DNA of 37,000 nucleotides from contig NC_081408.1 in assembly GCF_030272615.1 (NCBI RefSeq), forward strand, positions 312,251,118-312,288,117. Direction: 5' to 3'. Below, piece by piece: positions 22,330 to 33,224 of this stretch (its first letter is position 1; every line of letters begins with the position of its first letter). The position numbers and the translations under genes were made by a program. This DNA is from Cryptomeria japonica (taxonomy: Eukaryota; Streptophyta; Pinopsida; Cupressales; Cupressaceae). Below the pieces are notes generated by a model. It did no database searches. It was not told the origin of the DNA and was given only the letters and a program-made list of their open reading frames with translations.

Positions 22330-24876
22330 AGTGCAACTTAAGGAGAAGATTATAATGCAATATGAGCAAGATGCAATGGATGGAGGACTCAATCACACCC
22401 CCCAAGGAATACATACATCATGTATATACAATCAAATATCCCCCCATAGGAAGGACGAAAGGAGACTACATAGCCCCCCCATAATGACCAATAAGTGCTT
22501 GAAGGCAAAACACAATCCAATGCCTACAAAGAACACTTCTCCCCTTGGGAAGAAGATAAACCAAGTATAAATGTAGGAATGCTTCCCATTTTGGATAGGG
22601 ATGAGGAAGTGGAATCCAAATGTAGGAAGATGATGTCTCTAAAATTTGCTCATATGTTGGCAAGACCTTGGAAGATGATCCCACAAACCAATCAAGTACA
22701 TGCTCAAGACCTTGGAAGATAATGCCAAGAACCAATCAAGTACATGCTCAATCACAATAGAATGTGACAAACAAGGAACCAATGGAAACTGATCTTGAAC
22801 AAGCTCCAAAGGCAAAGATGGAGTGACAACACTAGTGCCACAACTATCATCAAATAAAAGAGAGAAACCCTGAAATGTTTCTCCCAAATCTGCAAATGAT
22901 GATTCCATAACCAAAGAACCAATGTATGGCAAATAAGAATCCCAGTTAAGGAAGACAATGATAATCCTATTGATCAAGAATGATGGAAGTCCCTAGTGAA
23001 GGCGGATCAACACCTCTGACAAAGAATCAAGAACCTCTGAAGCATCTACAACCTCATCTAAAGTTTCCAAAAACTCTAAAGGATCATAAACATGGGTTAT
23101 TTGCTCTGAAGACAGAAGAGGCACATCCGAATTGGAAAGAGAATCATCAATAGATGGCGGAGTATCATGAACACCATATACCTCCCAAATGTGAGTCCCA
23201 AGAGCATAGGGGCATTCAAAATGAATAAGTGACTCCAAAGTGTCATAAGTGACATTATCAAAAATAAGTCTAAAGACCTTAGCCATAAAAACCTTTACAA
23301 ATACTATGTTCGAAAGGTGTGCCAAGAACAGGAACTTCATTGTACAAATATGGCAATAAATCATGCTCATTAAAATGAGTGATGATAAAATCATGCCATT
23401 GTCTATAGTTCCCTTTCTCCAAAATAATAGAAATATCCATTATAATAATTCTCTAAAATATCACAAAGATAGTACCATACAAACTTCCAAAAAGATAAAC
23501 CTAATTGGCAGCAAAAAGATGTGGGGCCCAGATGACAAGAGCCGATATATTGACAGTTACACGCACCAAGTCAACTCCACAAGTGCAACTCAAGCAAGTC
23601 ACCAACAAGCAGGGTCCATAACAACGAGTCAAAGGCACCATAACAATGTGCGCAAAAGGGAGACCACAAGCAGCATGAGCCTTAAGCTCACAATATAGGG
23701 TGTGCAAAGCGAGTTATTTAAATAGCCAAAGAGCCCGAGCACAACGCATATGGGATAAAGAAATCCCTCAACTCCCACATAGCACAAGCCCACCACTCCT
23801 ACAAGAAACACATGTGAGCTCTATAATAGGCAATTGATCAACCACATTGTGTGAGCAATAGCAATGAAGGGAATTGCCAAACCATAGATAAAAGGCCCGA
23901 TTAGTAGAAACCGCCAATGCCCACAAAGGAGAAATGAGATCAATAAATCCGCAGTTTGCTTACGTCCAATCACATGAGATCGCTGCAAACCAACCACATG
24001 AGATCCCAAATGGAAGAGATATTACAGCTTGTAATCCTATGACAAAGCAAAGCACTGGCAAAGGACTCAAGCAAACTTAAAGCTTCTACAATAAAATATC
24101 CCTGCCAATGATTGTGAAGGCAATCTGAACCTTGCATAGAACCATGCACAAAAATAATGAACTCGCCTGTGAAATGCAATGCTGGCCATACCAAAACAAA
24201 TTATTGTGCACCATATATGAATTGACCCAGCCTATAATCAGGCCAATTCGCCAAGGAAGCTCAAGCAGAGTATGAGTGATAAGGAGCAGATCCAATATGA
24301 AGACCCGATTCAATGAACAAAGGCAGATAATGCAAATCACCAGACCAAAACACCACCTCTCTAGCCAAGGTAGTTGGCCAAGGAGAAAAAAGATCCCACC
24401 TGCCAAATCAAAAGCTTCCCACACAAGTTCGGCAAAGAGGGATTGGGCCTACACTTGGGCTATTACATACAACCTTCAATCAAGAAAAATAACAACTTGT
24501 CAAGATCCTCAAGGGTCGAAATTCTCGAAAACCACCAAACACTGCAATGAAGAGAAACAACTAATACAAGTCGACAATACTCACGGCCAAAATAAGATCC
24601 CAAAAAATTGTGGGCATAAACAAATTCGGGCTCTCTAGTAAAGCTACGGACCACCAAGATTAGGGTGCAGATACAGGCAAACCGGCCACTACAAACAGAA
24701 ACAGTCTATATACAAGGTTCCCACACAAGTATATCATCCTAACGATGTGATCAAGGTGTGCAATGGCAAGGTCAATTGACCAAAGATAATATGGGCCTTC
24801 CAACAAATCGATGAAGAGTAGCCAAAACCCTAAACCATTAGCTTCAACAAAAGTGAAATCACTACAAGCCAAATAG
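22330..24876 (-). other. Element B internal region, left part
   Basis: It contains many overlapping short open frames of 60-133 codons on both strands, none with a recognisable domain. The best minus-strand candidate, 22993-23394, has an acidic, serine-rich tail (SIDDSLSNSDVPLLSSEQ) that could be a decayed gag or spacer. No RT, integrase or zinc knuckle is visible. A 44-bp direct repeat lies at 22663-22750. Confidence 0.5.
22663..22750 (+). repeat. 44-bp tandem duplication
   Basis: Copies 22663-22706 and 22707-22750 both begin AGACCTTGGAAGAT and end ACCAATCAAGTACATGCTCA, with a few differences between. Confidence 0.9.
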
Positions 24877-25728
24877 GAAGGTGTTGACGTGTATTTTGTA
24901 CACCATCATACACAGAATAAAATACCTAAAGGCATCTTATCCTCTCTTGAATAAAGTCTCTAACTGCTGAAGATTCGCATGAAGGATCAGTTAGGATGAC
25001 TCCAATGTTCTGGTTAGTAGGGTCTCTACGTGTGGATAAGCACCAGCGGTATGATGTGATTTGTTGTGTCCTCAAGGGGCCTTACACTCCGAAAGTCTTA
25101 CTAAACTAAAGAAGGTTTCAAAAAATAACAAAAGGATAGGGTTTGCAAGAGGTCTAATCTAATCTAACCCTAAGAATGACTTCATGTGGACAAGACTTGG
25201 CAAGATTCTACCAACTTCAATTTCGCCATAAAATAACAACTTAATTGAAATTGGTGCGATCTTCTAAGGTAACGAAATGATTTTCAATGCATCAAAGATC
25301 AAAGACACTACCACGAAGGTACATATCCAAGATACAATAATGATTGAAGGTTAAGTGATTCAAATATCTCCAGTTGACCACGCAAGGCGTTCCTACAATC
25401 AGCAAGAAGCTAGTGGTATGGAAAGCGAATCCTACCAAAGATCAAGTCTCACACTATGTCCTTCGAATTAACACACTACTTTGATTGAGCATGATTCAAG
25501 TAAATTGAACAACCATGAAGATAACCAAGAAAGTTGCAACAAAACACCATAACTTCAATATTTCATTGATTTCAAAGTCATCATATACAACAATTGTTTG
25601 AATTCCTTTCCTCAAACTCAATCTTGCTACAAAAGTAAAATTGCTTCTAAACTCTAATCTCTCTAATACATCAAACTTTCTCTCTAATCTCTTAACTATC
25701 TCTATTACAAATGAAATGAAAATGAGGG

Positions 25729-25736
25729 TATAAATA
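25729..25736 (-). promoter_or_regulatory. TATA-like site near the end of element C
   Basis: The minus strand reads CTATTTATACCC, followed about 30-60 bp on by AGAGATTAGAGAGAAAG-type leader sequence. On the plus strand the same bases read TATAAATA, so a plus-strand promoter is equally possible. Its place, about 850 bp before the minus-strand 3' tip, would fit an LTR promoter. Confidence 0.45.
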
Positions 25737-25927
25737 GCATCCTCAATTACAATGAATGGTCCAGATCAAAAGTAGATCAATGGTCAAGATCATGACACCT
25801 AAACCCTAATTAGGGTTTGTTACAAAAGTTCCCCTTTTATTGCACAACATTAAATGCATAGCCAATTATAAATTTGGCACGAAAATCTAGGAGACATAGA
25901 CCAATGACAATTAAGGTGCCATGTCAT

Positions 25928-28900
25928 CTATAACAACCTCTCATCTAGAATCTTATTCCCTTTCCAATGCTCTTTTTTAGCATATGCAATGAATCTTGAT
26001 ACGATTCCCTCGATCTCAGCAATTGGAATCTCGGGAAGATTCTTCATTCTTTCTTCCAAGTGGATGACCTGATCAAATGCATCTAGAAGAGCTACGTCCC
26101 ATGTAAGTTCAAGTTCCTTAGTCTTTTCGATCAGGAGCATGGTCGCAAACATCTGGTCCTGTTGCTCATCTGTGATATTGACGTCCTTGCAAAAGATGAC
26201 CTTGATTCTATCTTCCAACTCTTGCAAATCCACATCTGTCTCAACTTCGATCCTCCTGCCAAGAATGGTACGTAGTACCTCAAATACTCTGTCCTGGATC
26301 GGGTTGATCACCTCCTCAACATGACTGCACCTAGTACTGATGTCCTCAAAGAGAACTTCCTTCATCTGGAGTAAGGTTGACCACTGAAGTAAACTGTGAG
26401 GTCCTCCATCCATAATCTTTTCCTGCGCTAAGACCTTCCTCGATGTTTGTCTAATTACTTTCAAGACAGGAATGATAACGTCCTTGGTATGAGCAAAAGC
26501 GGCTACCGTTATCATCAAATTGTGGATGATCTCAAGAACCTGAATAGCCCTATGAATAGTCTTCATCATCCTTGCTGCAAATTCTACGGCAACTGTATGA
26601 GATTTATCCATCCAAGTACTCATACGCTGGACCATACTCCTGAATCTCTCTGCCTCACCAATTGATTGAAGGGGAAGTGCCTGTATAGGTGATCTTGCTG
26701 GATCCTGACGTCCTAAAGGCTGATTGAGATGGCTGAAATATGTTCTCCATGCACCGACCTCTCTCTCGAGCTTTCTACTCTTCTCCATTTCTTCTCTAAG
26801 CTTGTCCTTCAATGCCTCAAAGGAATCTGTGGCATCATCTAGTGTCTGCTCGGCTGTGGATGGACCTAGCTCAAATGTCTCTATATCATATTCCTCTGCT
26901 AGGATCTCACCTTCATACTTGTCCACTGCCGGTGTAGCTATCTGCAATTTTCTGGATCCAGTCTCATCTCTAATCATCTTGGACATCTTGGTAGCCTTCC
27001 TCTTCTCTGTCACTTCCTGGGAATGTCCAACAAGGCTTTCTAAATCAATCACATTGTCTTCGTCCTCGATCACAATCACCTTTGTTAATCTTTCCTTCAA
27101 CCAATCTGGGATGGCTGATCTTGTCTCTCTAACCTGTATCTCCTTATGCAATATTTCTTCTTCTCTGTGAGGAGATGTTACCTCGTCATTGTTCTTGTCT
27201 TCATGTAGCTCATAATCTTGGAGAGATCCACTTGGTGACCCTTGAGGTACCTGTCCTTCTTTATCATTCTGAACCATCGACTCCATAGACTCCTCCACTT
27301 CAAGTGTCCTTTTCTCTTGTCGAGAAGACGTATCGGATGAACGATCTCGGCTGGCCTCTTGTTTCTTCTTGGAAGATTCTCTCTTTCCAGGTCTCTCTTT
27401 CCTTTTCGAGCCTCTTGGATGGAGACCGCCTTCACTTGCACTTGGAAGGTTGCCTTCATTTGCAGTTCTGGGATTAGGATTACCTTCGCTTACACTAGCT
27501 CCACCTTTGGCTGGCTTCTCTTCCAAAGTGAAAGTCATAGCTATGCCTTGCTCTCTCAACTTCTGATGCTGCACATCAACCCATCTGCGAGTACAAGACA
27601 AGACTGGAGCCATCAAAGCATCTAGATCCACGACCTCGGGCTCATTCCAATCTAACCTTACTGATTTGCTTTCTCGATCATAGGATGACTGGAGATGCCT
27701 GCCACTGTCCTGTGCTTGGTCGGCCACTCTGTAAATCTTGCATTTCCTGATGAAATCCAAAGGCAATCTAGAATGCATCTTTCTTTTCACTTCAAGATCG
27801 TCTAAGAGATTCATCATAAAATCTTCTATCTGAAATTCATGCTTAAACTTCCTACCGACTGTCTCCTCTATATATCCATGTGGATCAAAGCTTTCCCTCA
27901 AAGCAAAGAATGAAAAAAAATACAAAGCTAACTCCTTCTCTGCGTCATCCATGGCTAAAGCATTAGGACATACCTCAACTGAATTGCCTAATATGATAGG
28001 TACCGGAACTCCATTTCCATGTCTGTGTCTGAATGCCTTCGCATAAGCTGCCAACTGTCTTGTTACCTCAAGTAACACAATTCTGTCTGTCGGATATCTT
28101 GGCAACATGTATGGAGGTGAAGGACATCCATGAACTCTGATATAAGTAAACTTCGGAAATTGGATAAACCAAGCACCGTACCTCTTTACTAGTTCCTATG
28201 CATCCTGAGATAATCTGTTGTGAATCCCACCTTGCAACGTCCTTGTGATGTTCATCGTGAAGGTATCATTAACTAACTTGTAGTTGCTTCCTAGCGGATG
28301 ATGCAAGTGAACATAGGAATCACAAACTCTGACCTCGCCGGGTCCTCTTCCAATCACTCCTCTGTGAGGTAGTCCTGCGTACTCGAAGCTCCTGATCAAG
28401 GCATAGATGACGTATGAACTCATGTGGAAGGACTTGGTAGCTTTGAGTCTCCTCAACTGTACGTCCAAGCAATGGCTAATCATTCTAGCCCAATGAATTG
28501 TTCCTTTACCCTGAACTATCACCTGGATGAAGTAGAACATCCACTTTTCAAAGTAAAAAGCTTGAGGTGCACCTGTGACTCGGTTGAGCATTGTAATCAA
28601 ATCTCTGTACTCCTCCTGGAAATCAATCCTGTGTGGTGTGTTCGGTACCTTGCTCAGGCGAGGACGACTCTTGAGCAACCAGTTCTTGTTAATGATGCTT
28701 AGGCAAGCATCTGGATCATCTTCATATATTGACCTGGCTCCTTCTATGCTCTTGTAGACCATATCTCTGTGCTCTGGAAGATGGAAAGCCTCACTTATAG
28801 CTTCCTCTGAAAGATAAGCTAAAGTGTTTCCTTCCTTGGACACGATCGTTCTGGATTGAGGATCATAATGACGAGCACACTCGATCATCAACTCATGACA

Positions 28901-29143
28901 CTATACTGCTGGAGGGAAGCCGCCCGCCTTAATGATGCCACTTTCAATTATCCTCCAGGCGACAGGTGATGGCTTGCCAATGTAAGGGACATCTCGAAAC
29001 TTCTTCGTGCTGAAGTTGCCCTAGTAAGTATCTCCAACGTTGCTCCACTTCGACACGATCTTGGTCTCCACTTCTTCGGTCTTTTGATCTTCCTTCATGA
29101 GAGCTGGACGACTGGTGGATGCTCCCGCCTTCGGGGTTGCCAT
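25928..29143 (-). pseudogene. Element C long reading frame with three amber stops
   Basis: From ATG at 29143-29141 (MATPKAGAS) one frame runs 1,072 codons to the stop at 25930-25928. It is broken only by TAG at codons 41 (29023-29021), 81 (28903-28901) and 316 (28198-28196); I saw no frameshift. Residues about 45-345 form a globular region with YLSEEAISEAFHLPEHRDM and conserved-looking Trp/Gly positions. It vaguely recalls the plant transposon-associated Transposase_32/plant-mobile-like N-terminal domains (low confidence). Residues about 560-610 are very basic and Ser-rich (KRKERPGKRESSKKK), a possible nuclear or nucleic-acid-binding segment. Acidic low-complexity sequence follows. The C-terminal third is helical and probably coiled coil (LKDKLREEMEKSRKLEREV). 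There is no protease, RT, RNase H, integrase or zinc knuckle. Function unknown. Confidence 0.7.
28901..28903 (-). other. In-frame TAG stop, codon 81 of the element C frame
   Basis: The frame reads GGFPPAV, TAG, CHELMIECARHYD. The strong continuity of protein-like sequence on both sides shows that the stop is secondary. Companion TAGs are at 29021-29023 and 28196-28198. Confidence 0.85.
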
Positions 29144-30013
29144 ACCTACACAACATTTCATAATAAGTAACTAGATATTGCAATGCATAACATAGATTAG
29201 ATTAATTTTAGGAAACTTCATGATAAGTCCTTGAGTTATCATTTCCTAAAAACGATTGAGCAACTGGAATTCAAAATTTCAAAATTCAAAACTTAAGCAT
29301 GACGATCAACATTCAAAATCAAAACAATAAAACCATATCGCCATACCTCACTAGAGAGCTAACTCTAGAATGCAAAATAGAGGAATTCGCCTAGGAAAAA
29401 TTAACGTTAGATAGTCTTTTCCACGTGATCTTCAAGCAAACGTCCTTCTTATCAACTTCGCCACCCTTGGAGTCTTTGACGTATTCTTCAATGTCTTTGG
29501 CAAGTTCGCTTAAATGGAAACTAAGGTTCGCACGTACTCTCCTTTGATAACGTTTCGCACCACCTTGCTTGAAATGAAATTCGCACCACCTTGAATACAA
29601 TTCGCACTTCTCCTTTGTCTTCCTCAAATCGCATGAAAAAATGATTAAACGATGATGTGAAAATGAAATCTTTCACCTCCCTTTTATAAGCGCTCACCTC
29701 TCACAATTACCTTAGGCCGACTTTGTAAAAAATAAGGTAATTAAAACGATTTTTAAATAAATAATAAAGGCCGACCTTTCAATCCAAGCGCTCCATTTGA
29801 TTTTTAATTAATTAATAATTAATTATTAAATGCCTTTGTTTTTTAATTTAACAAATTCGATTTTTTTACAAGGCAAAAATAATTAATTAATATCTTGCGC
29901 AAATTTTAAATGCTAATTTAATTGAATTTTCAAACTTTATCGATTTTAGCATTTAAATAAATTCAAAAATGTTTGAGCGCCCAAAATTTGAAAATGGAAA
30001 AGTGCAAACCTCA
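29144..30013 (-). other. Element C leader between hairpin array and reading frame
   Basis: It is AT-rich, with long runs of TTAATTAATTA-like sequence at about 29800-29900. A minus-strand open frame of 78 codons at 29391-29627 has no recognisable motif. No splice or promoter signal could be fixed. Confidence 0.45.
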
Positions 30014-31928
30014 TCGCCCTGGTCCCTGACTGAGGGACAGGAGCGAAATTTCAATTTGGTCTTGATTCTTGTGCTTTTGACGTTCAAAGTCTCCATGCTT
30101 ACGTTGCAACTGGCGTTTTTGCTATGAATTTCGAACTTGGGTGACTTGACTTTGCAAATGAGTGCCTCTTGAGGTAATATCGCTCTGGTCCCTTGGAGAG
30201 GGACAGGAGCGATCCCTATGTTCTTACTTGAAATTCTTCGTTCTTGATTTTAACTCCTCGTTCATTGCCTTCCAAACAACGTTTTAAACCCTTTGCAACT
30301 TTGTTTTGACATGATCTTCGAAGGATAACAAGTATTTTAGCAAATATCGCCCTGGTCCCTTGGTGAGGGACAGGAGCGATCTTGGTGTTTCTCTCCTTGA
30401 TCTCGCTTCTTTAATCGCCAATCCTCTTTATAAGGCGAAAAATAACATCACTTCTTCATTCTACGCTTGTTTCGCTTAACTTCTACAAGGCATATTCGAT
30501 GTTTAGAAAATTATCGCCCTAGTCCCTTGGTGAGGGACAAGAGCGATCTTAGTGCTCTAGCCAACATTCTTCGTACTTAACCTTTAACTTCTCGTTCATT
30601 GCCTTCCAAACGACGATCTTGATCTTGTGCAACCTTGCTTTGACATGCTTTTGAAGGAAAATGAAGGATTTAATGAAAATCGCTCTGGTCCTTGCCTGAA
30701 GGACAGGAGCGAACTTCAACGTCTTAAGCTCATGCTTGCTTTCATCAACTTGCTATTGCTTTCATCGTGTAAAATGAAGTCCTTTGGTCCTTCCTGGCCA
30801 CTTGATACGCGATCAACTTTCAAAATCTAAGCCCTCATGAAAATTTCGCTCTGGTCCCTGCCTGAGGGACAGGAGCGAACTAGGGTATTTAGTGCAAAAT
30901 CTTCATCATACTAACTTGCAATTATCTTCAAAGTGCAAAACAATATCCTTTACTTTCTTTCAAACATTCAAAATGTGAATAGCAACCCAAATTTAGCCTC
31001 ATTTGAATACTTTCGCTCTGGTCCCTGCCTGAGGGACAGGAGCGAATTGGGTGTCTTGGTGTAATTCCTTCAACATTGGCGACCTTGGACACTTCGTTCT
31101 TCATTGAGATGCCTTAAAACGTCCTCACCACCTTGTACTTCGTCTTGGATTGTCTTGAACTTGGAGGAAAGGCAATATAACCATCATATCGCCCTGGTCC
31201 CTGACTGAGGGACAAGAGCGATCTTGCTCTTGTAGGCTTCATCTCACTTTGCTAACTTCAAAAATTATCTTCAATGGTCTTGTAGTGCTCCGCTTCACCC
31301 ATCCATGCCTTGGAATTTGCTCTTACTTGGCAAGAAATTTGTCTAAGGTAAAAATCGCTCTGGTCCCTGACTGAAGGACAGGAGCGAACTTAGGCATTTG
31401 GGTCCTTTGTAGATGTTTGGTAATCTTCAATTTGTCTTCAACGAGTTCAATTCACCTCCTTTCTTGCCTTCAAACATAAAACTTGCTTGATCTTTGCCTA
31501 AGACATGCCTTATGAAGAATTTCGCTCTGGTCCCTGGGAGAGGGACGGGAGCTACAATGGATTTCGCCCTAGTCCCTGACTGAGGGACAGGAGCGATCTT
31601 GGCATTCTAGTCCACTTTTCTTCATGTTTGGCCTTCAAATTATATTCATCTGGTAAAATGCACTCCCTTGGATCTCTCCAAATCGTCGAGTTGTTAAAAT
31701 CCTGCAAGGACGAGGTGATGTTTGATTTTAAGCTCCGGTCCTTCACTGAGGGACAGGAGCGATTTTGCTTCCTGAGGCATTTCTGTGTTCGTGAAATTCT
31801 TCAATTTATATTCAACGGAAAGATCACGCCTTTCTTTACCATTTCCATTCGAAAAATCATCTTGATCCTGCAGAGATAGTAAGATTTTTGAAAACGAGCT
31901 CCGGTCCTTCACTGAGGGACAGGAGCGA
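30014..31928. repeat. Array of 13 imperfect hairpins, period 166-167 bp
   Basis: Each core is about 33 bp: 5' arm TCGCYCTGGTCCCT, loop of about 5 nt, 3' arm AGGGACAGGAGCGA. The arms pair at about 12 of 14 positions plus a G-T wobble. Core starts are 30014, 30180, 30347, 30514, 30680, 30846, 31013, 31189, 31355, 31522, 31564, 31730 and 31896. Steps are 166 or 167 except one of 176 and one extra core 42 bp after its neighbour. The spacers are related (for example TTCATTGCCTTCCAAAC at 30263 and 30596) but far more diverged than the cores. The last two cores are a subtype with GCTCCGGTCC in the 5' arm. The array lies in the putative U3 of element C, upstream of its long frame. Confidence 0.95.
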
Positions 31929-32332
31929 TTTTGCTCCTACAGGCCAAAATATCATGATTTCACAAGTTTAATCACTTCACAAGGCAAAAACAAATCATTC
32001 CCCATGCCCAGGATCAAAAATCAAAAAACTCAAAATTTGGTCAAAATTACTCATTTGGACAAAATTCACAATTTCATCATTCACACTTAGACAAATTAAG
32101 ACTCTGCACTCAAAATTCCAATTGAAAATAGACCATTCTGGCGAATTCATTCCATTCAAAATTGCATCCTACAAAAGGAAGCTTAAAAAGCTCTCAAGAC
32201 TGACTGGACTCTAGCCTGAAAAGACAGTAACGGAAACCCTAAGGCTTGACCCTAAATCCAGACAACTAACGAACTACCAAAACCCTAAAAAGCAAAGCGA
32301 AAGGCGAGCAAAAACGAGCAGAAAGAGGGGGT
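31929..32332 (-). other. Element C 5' terminal region (minus strand)
   Basis: It lies between the hairpin array and the terminal palindrome. On the minus strand it carries TTTTTAGGGTTTTGGTAG and AAGCCTTAGGGTTTCCG-type sequence. There is no coding pattern. Confidence 0.45.
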
Positions 32333-32349
32333 CCCCATTTTAAATGGGG
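32333..32349. repeat. 17-bp perfect palindrome near the element C tip
   Basis: CCCCATTT and AAATGGGG flank a single T, 23 bp inside the CACAACA tip. It may be a terminal regulatory hairpin of the LTR. Confidence 0.9.
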
Positions 32350-32504
32350 CGATGTGTGAAATGGTCACAACAGAAGGGAACACTATAATTAACAATTGAT
32401 CAGCGAAGCCTGCAAAGAACAATAAGATCTGCAGGCAATGAAAAAGCTGGAACAATCTAAGCAGAGTTGCCGGAAACTCCTTTGTCCCTCCCCGAGAATG
32501 CGTT

Positions 32505-33031
32505 TCCCTGTATCCGTTCCCGTTTCTGAAACGGATACGTATCCGATACAGCCCAGATACACGTCGAATATTGCACCCACGCATGCCCAAAAATCCTAGA
32601 TTTTTAACCATTCTAAATACTAATGTGATTTGATTTTAAAAAAAATTGACGTGAATCTTCCTAAATTTAATTTTTAAAAACTTCATTAATGCATTTTTTT
32701 TTTAAAATGGTATTAACAAAACCTACACCAAATGAGAAAGACAAATGAAATGTGTTTCTATTTCAATGACCCATTTTTTGGGTTATCTTCCAATGCAACT
32801 CTTCTATTTTTGCATATTGTAAAATGTTAAATCAACTTATCATTATTTATGTAGAAATTATGTGTCTATGTTGCATTTGAAGTAATGAAAATCTCCTCGA
32901 ATAACTTAGAAAATTGTGTTAAATATATGTGTACGTGTTTTTTATGAATGACGTGTCCAGCCATATCCATATTGGGGGTCTTAAAAAATAGCCATATCCG
33001 TATCCGATACTGTATCCGTGTCCATGCAACT
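32505..33031. mobile_element. Element D: short repeat bounded by GTATCCG-rich ends
   Basis: The left end (32510-32549) holds GTATCCGTTCCCGTTTC, its inverted copy GAAACGGATAC, and GTATCCGATAC. The right end (32993-33020) holds CATATCCGTATCCGATAC and GTATCCGTGTCC. Between them lie about 440 bp of AT-rich non-coding DNA. The mirrored GTATCCG motifs suggest a small dispersed element with structured ends. Exact borders and target duplication could not be fixed. It lies in element B's internal region. Confidence 0.5.
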
Positions 33032-33224
33032 TTGGATCTAAGAGATAAGTTGCAAAGAGAGAGCGGCCAGAAGGGTTGTGAGAAAGGTAAGCACAAGCGA
33101 GGAGCCACTAAAACCACGAGCCAAATGTGCACGGATCACCGATATCTACAAACAATCAAGGAGCAACCTGCAACAATAAAGAGATGCCGAGACTCCAAAC
33201 AGCCAATGATGATGCCCAAGCCAA

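Larger units (their letters stand above)
24882..32372 (-). mobile_element. Element C: 7.5-kb unit with LTR tips, probable giant solo LTR carrying a protein frame and a hairpin array
   Basis: The unit has tips TGTTGACG and TCACAACA and perfect GAAGG duplications (24877-24881 and 32373-32377). Its two ends are not copies of each other, and no primer site or polypurine tract is seen inside. It therefore behaves as one LTR. On the minus strand it opens TGTTGTGACC with a palindrome at 32333-32349. Next come a 1.9-kb hairpin array, a 1,072-codon frame (29143-25928), a TATA-like site near 25730, AGAG-rich leader-like sequence, and the end ACACGTCAACA. This order suits a U3 of about 6.6 kb followed by R-U5. 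An alternative is a non-LTR or highly degenerate element with LTR-like tips. It is inserted in element B. Confidence 0.72.

Noticed and set aside
24882-25930. Ordinary short LTR pair bounding element C
   Set aside because: Looked for the minus-strand start TGTTGTGACC and the end ACGTCAACA at the opposite ends; neither is repeated inside the unit.
26724-27170. 148-codon plus-strand frame rich in Ser and Leu
   Set aside because: It is the antisense shadow of the element C frame; the composition follows from acidic/Lys-rich codons on the other strand.
30014-31928. CRISPR array
   Set aside because: The regular repeats suggest one, but the period (166 bp), related spacers, plant transposon setting and lack of cas genes rule it out.
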